Made by a program: the position numbers and the translations under genes. Below are positions 7,377-15,614 of a stretch of DNA of 23,610 nt, piece after piece. This stretch comes from an uncultured Bacilli bacterium (GTDB taxonomy: Bacteria > Bacillota_I > Bacilli_A > RF39 > UBA660): assembly GCA_910583945.1 (NCBI GenBank), contig CAJTYF010000024.1, positions 1 through 23,610 on the forward strand, written 5' to 3'. The notes under the pieces are model-generated. The model was given only the letters and a program-made list of their open reading frames with translations. It was not told the DNA's origin and did not search any database. Position 1 is the first letter of the stretch. Each line of letters begins with the position of its first letter.

Positions 7377-8189
7377 ATGAATCAAGAGAGTCGAGTTTTA
7401 AAATTTTTGTATAATACCTTTTTAGGTAGATTAGTTTTAAAATTAATTACTTTTCCTATTTTTTCAAAGTTAATAGGCTTTTTTTTATGTACGAAATTTT
7501 CCAAAATTTTTATAAAAAGATTTGTTTTAAAAAATAATATTCATTTGGAAGATTACGAAGAAGTTAATTATAAAAGTTTTAATGATTTTTTTTCAAGACA
7601 AATTAAAGTTGAGAAAAGAAAAATAGCTAAGTCTAAAAATAGTTTTATTTCACCTTGTGATGGTTTATTATCTATTTATGAAATAAAGAAAGGCTTGGTT
7701 GTTCCTATTAAACAAAGTTTTTATAGTGTTTCATCTTTATTACAAGATGAGGATTTAGCTCAAGAATTTCAAGAAGGCTATGCTTTAGTGTTTCGTTTGT
7801 GTGTGAATCATTATCATCGTTATTGTTATATTGATGATGGGTATCATAGCTCTCCAACTTTTATTAAAGGGCGTCTTCATACGGTGAGACCTATTGCTTT
7901 AGAAAATGTGGCTGTTTTTTCAGAAAATTCTCGTGAGTATACGTTACTTGAAACGGATCATTTTGGAAATATTATTCAGATAGAAATTGGAGCTTTGTGT
8001 GTTGGTAAAATTAAAAATTATTATAAAGAGTATTCTTTTAAAAAAGGTGAAGAAAAAGGCATGTTTTTATTTGGAGGAAGTACGATTGTTTTATTGGTTA
8101 AAAAAGAACAAGTGAGATTTTTACCAAAATATATAAAAGATGAAGAAATTTTTGTAAAAATGGGAGAAAAAATAGGAGAAAAACTCTAA
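7377..8189 (+). CDS. psd: Phosphatidylserine decarboxylase proenzyme
   Basis: Converts phosphatidylserine to phosphatidylethanolamine using a pyruvoyl group made from its own Ser. The self-cleavage site is Gly-Gly234-Ser235-Thr, with cleavage between Gly234 and Ser235 giving a beta chain of about 25 kDa and a short alpha chain. The SPCDG block near residue 95 and the CVNHYHRYCY block near residue 142 supply the Asp and His of the processing and active site. At 270 residues it matches the usual length. An N-terminal hydrophobic segment (about residues 10-37) fits membrane association. AGAGG overlaps the pssA stop and precedes ATG by 5 nt. Together with pssA it forms a complete CDP-DAG to phosphatidylethanolamine branch. 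Confidence 0.95.
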   Translation: MNQESRVLKFLYNTFLGRLVLKLITFPIFSKLIGFFLCTKFSKIFIKRFVLKNNIHLEDYEEVNYKSFNDFFSRQIKVEKRKIAKSKNSFISPCDGLLSIYEIKKGLVVPIKQSFYSVSSLLQDEDLAQEFQEGYALVFRLCVNHYHRYCYIDDGYHSSPTFIKGRLHTVRPIALENVAVFSENSREYTLLETDHFGNIIQIEIGALCVGKIKNYYKEYSFKKGEEKGMFLFGGSTIVLLVKKEQVRFLPKYIKDEEIFVKMGEKIGEKL

Positions 8190-8195
8190 ATACTG

Positions 8196-8204
8196 TGCTA
8201 TAAT
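8196..8204 (+). promoter_or_regulatory. Extended -10 promoter before the ABC exporter
   Basis: TGC-TATAAT (8196-8204) lies in the 36-nt gap after psd and about 16 nt upstream of the transcript leader's GTGAGG site. No good -35 is seen. The exporter may therefore be read both from the lipid operon and from this site. Confidence 0.4.
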
Positions 8205-8225
8205 TTTATTTCTAGTGAGGTTGTT

Positions 8226-9959
8226 ATGAAAAATAGAGAGAATTTGAAAATATTTTGGCATTATATTCGAGAAGACAAATTAAAATTGTTTTTGTATGTT
8301 TTTTTAGTTGCTCTTTCTTATGTTCCCTCTTTGATATCAGTTTATTTTTGGGGGATTGCCATCGAGGCTTTAACCGTTTTAGATTTTAATCGTTTTTTCT
8401 TTTTGTTAGTGATTTATGAAAGCATCCATATTATTGCTTACTCTGTTATTCAAATACCGAGAGATTCTTTATATACTTATTTAGAGATTAAATTCACAAA
8501 GAATGTAAGCAAAGATTTGTATCAAAAAATTGATTGGTTACCAGCAATTGCATTTGAAGAAGTTGGGGTGGGTGAGTTTATTAATCGTTTGTATACGGAT
8601 CCCGATCGAATTATGGAACTTCTAAGTAAAATGATACGACTATTATGTAAATCCGTTGTGGTTTTAATTGTTTTATTTATGGCTTTTAGTATTTCTTGGG
8701 TGTTAGGTTTAGAAGTTTTATTACTGGCTATTTTTATGGGTTTTATTTCAAAAAATTTTTTTCCTAAAATTAAAAAGAGTCACGAAGAGATAAAAAAAGA
8801 AAGCGATGAATATGTGAAAGTGGCAACAGAGAATATTTCAGGAATTCGAGAGATTAAATCTTTAGGTATTAAGGATAACATTGAAAAAAATGTCTTTGGA
8901 ATTTTAGATAAACTTTATGCTCATACAAATAAAGTAAGAGTTTATGAACGTTGGTATTATGGACTCAATAATCTCGCTTATTTTATTATTCAATTTATTA
9001 TTTTATATACGGCTGGAAAATTTTTTGTGAGTGGTGTCATCACATTAAGTGTATTCATGATGCTTGAAAGTTACATTTGGCGTATTGATGAAGTGGTAGA
9101 AAGTATTAGTGACTTTGGCGTCAATTATAATAAAGTGATGGTTAGTTTAAAAAGAATTGGTGAGATTTTAAATAATAAACTTTATCAAGATGAACAATTT
9201 GGAACTGTTTCTTTAGAAAATGTAAAAGGAACTATTGAATTTAAAGATGTTAAATTTAAATATAAGGAAGATGAAGACTATACTTTAAAAGAGTTTAATT
9301 TAACTTTAAAACCCAATAAGAAAAATGCAATTATTGGTCGAAGTGGAAATGGAAAGAGTACGATTTTTAATTTGCTCTTGCGTTATTTTGACTCAAGTGA
9401 AGGTCATATTTTAATAGATGGTGTTGATATAAAGGATTTAACCGAAGAGAGTTTAAGAAAAAATATTTCGATTATTCGTCAAGCACCTTTCATTTTTAAT
9501 TTAAGTATTTTAGATAATTTTAAATTGGTTAAAGAAGGGGTTACTTTAGAAGAGATTCGAGAAGTTTGTAAAAAGGCTTATATTGATGATTATATTATGA
9601 GTTTGCCAGATGGGTATGATACCATTATTGGTGAGGGAGGCATTAATTTATCAGGAGGTCAAAAACAGAGACTAGCCATTGCTCGTACCTTACTTTTAAA
9701 TACTAAAATTATTTTATTTGATGAAGCTACCAGTGCTCTTGATAATGAGTCTCAAGAATATATTAAAAAAACGATTGATGATTTGGTTAAAGATCATACT
9801 GTGATTATTGTTGCCCACCGTTTATCAACGATAATTGATGCGGATGTTATTTGTGTTATTAATGAAGGTCAATTAAATGGAATGGGTACTCATCAAGAAT
9901 TACTTCAAAATAATGAAGTTTATAAGAGTTTGTATCAAAATTCAGGTGAAAGTCATTAA
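8226..9959 (+). CDS. ABC transporter, fused permease and ATPase (type I exporter half-transporter)
   Basis: 577 residues with an N-terminal six-helix membrane domain (about 15-310) and a C-terminal nucleotide-binding domain (about 335-577). The ATPase has Walker A GRSGNGKST at 371-379, Q-loop IIRQAP near 420, signature LSGGQKQ at 475-481, Walker B LFDEATSALD with Asp499-Glu500, and H-loop His531. The catalytic Glu is intact, so it should hydrolyse ATP. One copy and no partner gene in the window suggests a homodimer. The architecture is that of MsbA/LmrA/BmrA-type exporters of lipids, peptides or drugs. Placement after pssA and psd makes a lipid substrate tempting, but this is inference only. 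GTGAGG precedes the ATG by 5 nt, and a hairpin terminator follows the stop. Confidence 0.95.
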   Translation: MKNRENLKIFWHYIREDKLKLFLYVFLVALSYVPSLISVYFWGIAIEALTVLDFNRFFFLLVIYESIHIIAYSVIQIPRDSLYTYLEIKFTKNVSKDLYQKIDWLPAIAFEEVGVGEFINRLYTDPDRIMELLSKMIRLLCKSVVVLIVLFMAFSISWVLGLEVLLLAIFMGFISKNFFPKIKKSHEEIKKESDEYVKVATENISGIREIKSLGIKDNIEKNVFGILDKLYAHTNKVRVYERWYYGLNNLAYFIIQFIILYTAGKFFVSGVITLSVFMMLESYIWRIDEVVESISDFGVNYNKVMVSLKRIGEILNNKLYQDEQFGTVSLENVKGTIEFKDVKFKYKEDEDYTLKEFNLTLKPNKKNAIIGRSGNGKSTIFNLLLRYFDSSEGHILIDGVDIKDLTEESLRKNISIIRQAPFIFNLSILDNFKLVKEGVTLEEIREVCKKAYIDDYIMSLPDGYDTIIGEGGINLSGGQKQRLAIARTLLLNTKIILFDEATSALDNESQEYIKKTIDDLVKDHTVIIVAHRLSTIIDADVICVINEGQLNGMGTHQELLQNNEVYKSLYQNSGESH

Positions 9960-9969
9960 ATGTCTAATG

Positions 9970-9994
9970 AAAAGAAATGTTATTTCTTTTTTTT
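9970..9994 (+). terminator. Hairpin terminator after the ABC exporter
   Basis: AAAAGAAAT (9970-9978) pairs perfectly with ATTTCTTTT (9982-9990) around a 3-nt loop and runs into T residues to 9994. The stem has only two G:C pairs among nine, so efficiency is uncertain. Confidence 0.55.
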
Positions 9995-10034
9995 ATTGGG
10001 TGTGTTAAACTGTATCTGATAGAGGAGGTGTATG

Positions 10035-11339
10035 ATGAAAAAATTTAAATATATTATTCTGTTTTTCTTAACAATTTTTGTAAGCGGTTGTGTTAAATAT
10101 GAGAGCACTATAGATATTAAATTGAATAAGTCTATGATTTTTAGTATGAGTATGGCATTTGATCAGTCCTTAATTAGTATGATGGAAAAAGATCCTTTTG
10201 AAAATTTAGATGTAAGTGAAGCTGAAAAAAATGGTTTTCAAATTAGTCGTTTTGAAGAAGAAAATAGGAAAGGAATTAAAATAAAAAAGAAAGTTAAAAA
10301 TATTGATCAGGTAAGCAGTGTTGATGAAAAAGTTTTTGATTTATCCAATTTGGCAAACAGTGAGGAAAATTTTATTTTTAAAATAAAAAAAGGTTTATTA
10401 AAAAATATTTATACTGTAAAAATTAAATTTGAAAAAAATGGAATAATGGATGAATTTTCTGATACAGATATTGATATAGATAATTCTTTTTTGGAAAATT
10501 TGGATTATGAAAATATTCTTTCTTCAATGGACTTGAAGTTTAATGTTCATTTACCTTTTAGTGCAATAAGTCATAATGCAACCCATGCATTGAACCATAA
10601 TAAGGATTTGGTTTGGGATTTAATGAAACTAAATAATGAATCTATAGATTTTGAATTTTCTTTATATAATTGGGTGCCTCTTCTCGTTATAATTTTTGGA
10701 CTTTTATTTTTAATTGTATTGATTGTTTTGTTTAAAAATCATCGTAAATCGAAAGAAAACAAAGAAAATAAGGGCTTAGAGCCTCTTCAAAGTTTAAGTA
10801 TTACACCTATTTCTATGTCAGAAGATAATCTTCAAGCGGTTACTGAAAAAAGTATTATTCAACCAACGATAAATAATTCTGTACAACCTAGTGTATCGGT
10901 ACCATCGAATGAAAATCGTGTTTTAAATCAAACTTTCTTTGATTCTTCTAATCTCCAGAATTTTGTAGATTCTAAAGTTATTTCTTCATTTGATAATCAA
11001 TTAAATAATGAAAATGGTACAAAAGTTAATGACGATTTTGATTGTTCTCAAATAAATACTACTAATGCAGAAAGCTTTCCAACAGGATTAGATGCCACAG
11101 AGAATAATTTGTTTCAATCACCCTTAGTTAATTCAACTGTACAATCTCTAGACGCTCGTATTGCTAATAATTTAAATGACTCGAATGAAAACCCAGTTTC
11201 TTTAACTAATGAAAAAAATTTAGATACTGTCAATGGTCAAATTATGCAAGATTTGAAAGTTGAAGATGTTTTTAATGTGACACAAATTCAAGAGATTGAA
11301 AATGGACAAATCAAAAATCCAAATGATAATGGAGTATAA
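10035..11339 (+). CDS. LppM-like lipoprotein with transmembrane helix and long Asn-rich cytoplasmic tail
   Basis: 434 residues from the second of two adjacent ATGs; AGGAGG (10023-10028) is 6 nt from it and only 3 nt from the first. A lipoprotein signal ends in lipobox VSGC with Cys19. Residues 20-205 form an extracellular beta-rich domain whose opening (YESTIDIKLNKSMIFSMSM) and DLMKLNNESIDFEFSLYNW ending resemble LppM-domain lipoproteins. A membrane helix follows at about 213-234, then a positively charged stop (KNHRKSK). The last 200 residues are low-complexity, rich in Asn, Ser, Gln and Thr, and almost certainly disordered in the cytoplasm. Lipid anchor plus a downstream helix is the LppM layout; the long tail is unusual. 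No function can be given. The strong ribosome binding site suggests good expression. Confidence 0.75.
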   Translation: MKKFKYIILFFLTIFVSGCVKYESTIDIKLNKSMIFSMSMAFDQSLISMMEKDPFENLDVSEAEKNGFQISRFEEENRKGIKIKKKVKNIDQVSSVDEKVFDLSNLANSEENFIFKIKKGLLKNIYTVKIKFEKNGIMDEFSDTDIDIDNSFLENLDYENILSSMDLKFNVHLPFSAISHNATHALNHNKDLVWDLMKLNNESIDFEFSLYNWVPLLVIIFGLLFLIVLIVLFKNHRKSKENKENKGLEPLQSLSITPISMSEDNLQAVTEKSIIQPTINNSVQPSVSVPSNENRVLNQTFFDSSNLQNFVDSKVISSFDNQLNNENGTKVNDDFDCSQINTTNAESFPTGLDATENNLFQSPLVNSTVQSLDARIANNLNDSNENPVSLTNEKNLDTVNGQIMQDLKVEDVFNVTQIQEIENGQIKNPNDNGV

Positions 11340-11356
11340 AGTATTTGTCTTTTTTA

Positions 11357-11385
11357 TTGATTTTATAAAAAGATGTCTATATAAT
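11357..11385 (+). promoter_or_regulatory. Promoter for the C39-like protease gene, overlapped by an inverted repeat
   Basis: TTGATT (11357-11362), 17-bp spacer, TATAAT (11380-11385). An inverted repeat, AAAAGAT (11368-11374) with ATCTTTT (11386-11392), brackets the -10 element. It could be an operator or simply chance in AT-rich DNA. Confidence 0.55.
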
Positions 11386-11405
11386 ATCTTTTAAATGAGG
11401 TAGTT

Positions 11406-12215
11406 ATGAAAAGAAGTTATGTTATAGGTTCTATTTTGCTTTTTTTACTGTTTCTTTCAAATTTAGGTTGGTTTTTACTTTATAAAAGGGAGCAAACAAA
11501 GCTTAAAAATATGGTTGTGCCTAGTTTTATGAATGATTATTATACTAAACAATTAATTTTAACCAATTATGCGAAAAGTGTAGAAGAAAAAGAAGAACTT
11601 GGCTATGGGGAAAGAGGGTTATTTGATGTACCATTAGTCACTCAAAATCCTGATTATCCTAATGGTTGTGAAGCCGCTTCGGCGGTGATGCTACTAAATT
11701 ATTATGGTGTTGATATTTCTTTGAAAACTTTTATAGATGATTATTTACCACAAAAAGCTATTTATGAAGAAAATGGCTTGCGTTATGGTCCTGATCCATC
11801 TTTATACTATGCGGGGGATCCAGCAAGTTTTAATCGTGGATGGGGATGTTTTAATACCGTTATAGAGGAAGCTATTTCTAATATTTTGAAGGATTACCAT
11901 ATAGAAGATAAAGAAGTGGTTTTACAAATGAAAAAAGTATCTTTATATGAACTAAAAAAAGATCGACCTATGATTATTTGGACGACTATTGATTATGATG
12001 TTGCGAATTATGTTTATACATGGGTTGATGAAGAGTCAATGAATCTTAGTTATACCTATCCAAGGAATAGCCATGTTGTTGTGATAACTGGTTATGATGA
12101 CGACTATTATTATATTAATGATCCTTTAAAAACAGAAAAGAATATTAAGGTAGAGAAAGGCGTTTTAGAAAAAAGTTTTGATTCTTTGGGAAGGCAATCT
12201 ATTTATATTGAATAG
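11406..12215 (+). CDS. C39-like (peptidase_C39_2) cysteine protease family protein, membrane-anchored
   Basis: 269 residues with an N-terminal Lys-Arg start and a hydrophobic helix (about 5-25) that acts as a signal anchor or signal peptide, so the catalytic part faces outside. The papain-fold triad is visible: Cys88 in YPNGCEAASAVMLLNYYG, His223 in NSHVVVITGY and Asp239 in YYINDP. Those three blocks are the hallmark of the C39_2/BtrH-like group found as surface or secreted proteins in Gram-positives. Bacteriocin-exporter C39 domains have the same fold but are fused to an ABC transporter; this one is not. Targets are unknown; surface protein processing is a guess drawn from the adhesin and sortase downstream. 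TGAGGTAG precedes the ATG, and the gene has its own promoter. Confidence 0.87.
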   Translation: MKRSYVIGSILLFLLFLSNLGWFLLYKREQTKLKNMVVPSFMNDYYTKQLILTNYAKSVEEKEELGYGERGLFDVPLVTQNPDYPNGCEAASAVMLLNYYGVDISLKTFIDDYLPQKAIYEENGLRYGPDPSLYYAGDPASFNRGWGCFNTVIEEAISNILKDYHIEDKEVVLQMKKVSLYELKKDRPMIIWTTIDYDVANYVYTWVDEESMNLSYTYPRNSHVVVITGYDDDYYYINDPLKTEKNIKVEKGVLEKSFDSLGRQSIYIE

Positions 12216-12274
12216 ATTTTTTTTGTATATAAAATTAAAAAAAGTGAACACTATAAATAAGTGAGTTGTTTATT

Positions 12275-12946
12275 ATGAATTTTACCAATGAAAAAATATT
12301 TGCTAGAGGAATTACTTTTTATAAAGTCTTTATTTTTTTTGTTTTAGGAAGTTTAATTGGAAGTTTTTATGAAGAAATTTTATTTTATATTCAAACCAAA
12401 GAATGGACTGGAAGACATGATTTGATTTATGGGCCTTTTAGTACATTATATGGCTTTGGAACCGCTTTATTTTTAGTTTTATTAGGACCTAAAAATGAAA
12501 AAAGAGGTTGGATTAAAACTTTTTTCTTAGCCTCTTTTATTGGAGGGGTTACAGAATATGTTACGGGATTATTATGTGAACTTTTTTTGAAAATTCAATT
12601 TTGGGATTATAGTCATGATTTTTTGAATATTGGTGGAAAAACGACGATTCCTTATGCCCTTATTTGGGGTTTGTTTGCGACTTTATTCTTAAAACTTCTC
12701 TATCCAAAAGTATCGAATTGGATTGAGAGAATTCCTGTGAAAATCGGGGAATTTGTTTGTTTTATTGGTGTGATTCTAATGAGTTTAAATCTTTTAATTT
12801 CTTATACAGCTTTTTTTAGAATGTTAGAGAGAAATAAAGGTAGAGAACCTAAAACTTTTGTTGGAGCGTTCTATGATAAAGTTTATAGTGATGACTTTAT
12901 GTATCAAAAATTTCCAATATTAAAGGGAAAGATAAACCACGTTTGA
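12275..12946 (+). CDS. Putative ABC-transporter type IV family membrane protein (PF06541-like)
   Basis: 223 residues with about five hydrophobic helices. The ATG at 12275 is chosen because GTGAG (12261-12265) is 9 nt upstream; the TTG at 12266 is too close to it. Family features include an N-terminal helix with GSLIGSFYEEILFYI, the motif RHDLIYGPFSTLYGFG, then GGVTEYVTGLLCE and FWDYSHDFLNIGGKTTIPYALIWG. The Trp-Asp-Tyr and Gly-Pro-Phe patterns are the most conserved part of this family. No ATPase partner is encoded nearby, and in my knowledge the transport role of the family is not established. It lies between the C39-like protease and the adhesin gene, with 59 nt upstream and no clear promoter of its own. 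Confidence 0.85.
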   Translation: MNFTNEKIFARGITFYKVFIFFVLGSLIGSFYEEILFYIQTKEWTGRHDLIYGPFSTLYGFGTALFLVLLGPKNEKRGWIKTFFLASFIGGVTEYVTGLLCELFLKIQFWDYSHDFLNIGGKTTIPYALIWGLFATLFLKLLYPKVSNWIERIPVKIGEFVCFIGVILMSLNLLISYTAFFRMLERNKGREPKTFVGAFYDKVYSDDFMYQKFPILKGKINHV

Positions 12947-13031
12947 TGTTTTTTTATTTGCAAAAAATTGCTCTTAAAAAAAGGAAATGACCAATTTATG
13001 GGGTATATATACTTTTAGGAGAGTGATTTTA

Positions 13032-15086
13032 TTGTTTAAATTTAAAAGAAGTATTTTAATGTTTTGTTGCATGTTGTTTTTTTATGTTGGTCGGGTGAAT
13101 GCTACGACTGTAACCGATCAATTTAAAGAAACATTTATAGGAAGCTATAGTTTTGTTGATACAAAAGGCAAGTGGGGGAATTTTGAATATTTTCAAAGAA
13201 AAAGCGATGGTCAAATTGCGTATTGTATTGAACCAGGAATACCAAAATCGAATGAAACTTATGTTGGAAAATCGGATTTAGCAATGTCTGAACTTTCTAC
13301 TTTTGTTCATTTAACAGAGGAACAGCTTTTTAAAGTTTCTTTAATTGCTTATTTTGGGTATGGTTATCAAGGTAATGTTGGTAATGAATGGATTGTTGCG
13401 ACCCAATCTTTAATTTGGAAAGAAACGGGACGAGATTTTCAATTTACAAGTCGTATTGATGCTAATCAGCCGAGTAAGTATGTTATTGATACTCCAAAAG
13501 AAATTCAAGAAAAAATGGCAATTATTGAAAGAAATGTGGCTCTTTATTTAAGAAAACCAGATATTGATCAACAGCATTTGAAAATTGCTTATGGTAGTTC
13601 TTATTTTTATCAAAATGACTTTTTAGAAGGCTATGAAATAAAAAAATCCCAAAACGCTACAACTATTAATTATCGAAAAAACGAAATTGTTATTACCCCT
13701 CATTCTTTTGAATCGGGTAATGTTCTTCTTCAAAAAGAGCTTAAGGATTGGTCTAGCTCATTTATCGTATATGCAAGTGATAAAGGTCAAAATATGCTTG
13801 TTCCTGGAAATCTTCCACCTTTAAATGTTCAATTTAATTTTGAAGTGGTAAGAAATGTTGTTCATTTAAAGAAATATGATGCTATTAATAAGAGATGTGA
13901 GGCACAATTAAATAGTTCTTTAGTTGGTAGTGTTTACGGGTTGTATTCTTTTGATGGCTATCATCTCGACGATTTAATTATAGGAGAGGATTGTAGTGCA
14001 CATTATTATGATTTATCCAATGGAAAATATTATATTCAAGAAACGAAAGCGGGAACAAATTATGCCCTTGATTCTAATAAATATTATTTTGAGTTTAAGG
14101 AAAATCAATTTGAACATGAAATCATTTCTTATGAAAATTTGTTAATGGGTCAAATCCGCATACAAAAAAGAGATTCCAAGACTAAGTCTTGTTTAGCACA
14201 AGGTGAGGCTTCTTTAGATGATGCTATTTATGGCGTTTATAAAAAAGATGGCACTTTAATAGATGAATTAGTTCTTCAGAATTGTGAAGCTTTATCGAAA
14301 AAAGAATTAGTTGTAGGAGAGTATTACATAAAAGAAATCAAAGCTCCAAAAGGATATAAATTAGATAATAAGAAATATTCTTTTGAAATAACTTCTTCTA
14401 ATGTTTTAGATATTTTAGAAATTGAAGTATTTGAACAGGTTTATGAAACACGTCTTACTCTTAATAAATTTTATTTTAAATATGGCTTGCCTTTAAAAGA
14501 AGAAGGGGCCAAATTTGAAATTTATTTTAACAATCAGTTAATTGATACGATTGTGACCAATAAAAATGGAGAAGCTTCTATTGACCTTCCTTATGGAAAA
14601 TATGTAATAAAGCAAACTAAATCGATAGAAGGAACGCATGTAATGAATGATATGGAATTTGTTGTAGATGAGCATTCGGATGAAAAAGAGGTTCTTACCA
14701 TTTATAATCCTTCTGTGAAAGGAAGTGTTCAATTATTGAAAGTTGATGCTGCTACGGAATTTCCTTTAGCTCATGCTAAATTTCAACTTTGTAGAGAAAC
14801 TGGTGAGTGTTTTAAAGATATGGAAACTAATGAAGAAGGCATTTTACGTGTTGATGATTTAGATTATGGCTCTTATTATTTTCAAGAAATCAAAGCTCCA
14901 AAAGGGTATGCTTTAAATAATGAAAAATTGTATTTTCATCTCTCTAAAGACGGAGAACTTATTAGCTTAAAAACGAGTAATGAACAAGAAGTTATGGTAC
15001 CAAGTACAAGTATGAATAAAAAACAAAATTATGGTCTTTTATTTCTTTTCGTGTTAGGAGTGATTTTTTATAAAAAGAAAATTTAA
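13032..15086 (+). CDS. Cell-wall surface adhesin with internal thioester domain, four SpaA/Cna-B-like repeats and VPSTS sorting signal
   Basis: 684 residues from TTG at 13032, chosen because AGGAG (13017-13021) is 10 nt upstream and the result is a clean signal peptide (KFKR, hydrophobic core, cleavage near VNA). The upstream ATG 12987 would add 15 residues and spoil it. Residues about 25-175 form a thioester domain: Cys65 (AYCIEPG) and Gln125 (TQSLIWKETG) are placed to make the Cys-Gln thioester that binds host surfaces covalently. Four SpaA/Cna-B-like beta domains follow at about 276-370, 371-470, 473-560 and 563-650, each with a late KYYIQETKA or YYIKEIKAPKGY type strand. Cys pairs in three of them could form disulfides. 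The C-terminus has VPSTS (656-660), a hydrophobic helix and KKK. The neighbouring sortase overlaps its end. Confidence 0.9.
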   Translation: MFKFKRSILMFCCMLFFYVGRVNATTVTDQFKETFIGSYSFVDTKGKWGNFEYFQRKSDGQIAYCIEPGIPKSNETYVGKSDLAMSELSTFVHLTEEQLFKVSLIAYFGYGYQGNVGNEWIVATQSLIWKETGRDFQFTSRIDANQPSKYVIDTPKEIQEKMAIIERNVALYLRKPDIDQQHLKIAYGSSYFYQNDFLEGYEIKKSQNATTINYRKNEIVITPHSFESGNVLLQKELKDWSSSFIVYASDKGQNMLVPGNLPPLNVQFNFEVVRNVVHLKKYDAINKRCEAQLNSSLVGSVYGLYSFDGYHLDDLIIGEDCSAHYYDLSNGKYYIQETKAGTNYALDSNKYYFEFKENQFEHEIISYENLLMGQIRIQKRDSKTKSCLAQGEASLDDAIYGVYKKDGTLIDELVLQNCEALSKKELVVGEYYIKEIKAPKGYKLDNKKYSFEITSSNVLDILEIEVFEQVYETRLTLNKFYFKYGLPLKEEGAKFEIYFNNQLIDTIVTNKNGEASIDLPYGKYVIKQTKSIEGTHVMNDMEFVVDEHSDEKEVLTIYNPSVKGSVQLLKVDAATEFPLAHAKFQLCRETGECFKDMETNEEGILRVDDLDYGSYYFQEIKAPKGYALNNEKLYFHLSKDGELISLKTSNEQEVMVPSTSMNKKQNYGLLFLFVLGVIFYKKKI

Positions 15087-15609
15087 AACTTTTGTTTTTC
15101 TTTTTGTTTTATTTGTCCTTCTTTCTTTTTCTAAAATTGAAGAAAATATGAAGATTCATGCTTTAACTTTTCAAGGGAAAAAAGATAAAATAGTAAGAGA
15201 AGAATTTTTAATGCTTTTGGAAATAGAAAAATTGAATTTAAAAAAAGGTATTTATTCTTTTGACTCACCTTTAAACGATGTAGCAAAAAATATTCAATTG
15301 ATTCAAGGATCTACTTTACCAGATCAACTTTATAGTCAAGTTATTCTTGCTAGCCATAGTGGAAATAGCGATATTTCTTATTTTAAAAATTTAGATCGGT
15401 TAGAAATTGGAGATTTAGCTACTCTTTATTATAAAAATTATAAAAATGAGTATAAACTTGTTCATATTTATCAAGAGTTAAAGGATGGATCAATTATTAT
15501 ACATCGTGATAAAAAGCAAGATCATTTAATTTTAATTACTTGTGATAAAAGAAATAAACATTTGCAAAATGTGTATGTTTTTTTAAGATATTCTTCCACT
15601 GTTTATTAA
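15070..15609 (+). CDS. Sortase (LPXTG-type transpeptidase), probable AUA start
   Basis: A membrane-anchored cysteine transpeptidase that cuts a sorting signal and joins the protein to the cell wall. Catalytic residues, numbered from the proposed start at 15070: His96 (ILASHSGNSDISYF), Cys158 (LILITCDK) and candidate Arg173 (VFLRYSS). The first ATG (15148) has no convincing ribosome binding site and would remove the anchor. The frame is open back to 15064 with no ATG, GTG or TTG, and the upstream 26 codons encode KRKFK plus a 15-residue hydrophobic helix, as sortases normally have. AGGAG (15056-15060) precedes ATA at 15070 by 9 nt. The gene then overlaps the adhesin by 17 nt, so translation should be coupled. 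At 179 residues the length fits. The adhesin's VPSTS signal is the likely substrate. A sequencing indel in T6 at 15064-15069 is the alternative. Confidence 0.85.
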   Translation: MKRKFKTFVFLFVLFVLLSFSKIEENMKIHALTFQGKKDKIVREEFLMLLEIEKLNLKKGIYSFDSPLNDVAKNIQLIQGSTLPDQLYSQVILASHSGNSDISYFKNLDRLEIGDLATLYYKNYKNEYKLVHIYQELKDGSIIIHRDKKQDHLILITCDKRNKHLQNVYVFLRYSSTVY

Positions 15610-15614
15610 ATTCA

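Noticed and set aside
11368..11392. Inverted repeat as a terminator of the lipoprotein gene
   Set aside because: It overlaps the -10 of the next promoter, and only four T follow; an operator is as likely, and chance is possible.
14538..14732. Minus-strand open frame within the adhesin gene
   Set aside because: It lies in the shadow of a well-supported gene and has no ribosome binding site or motif.
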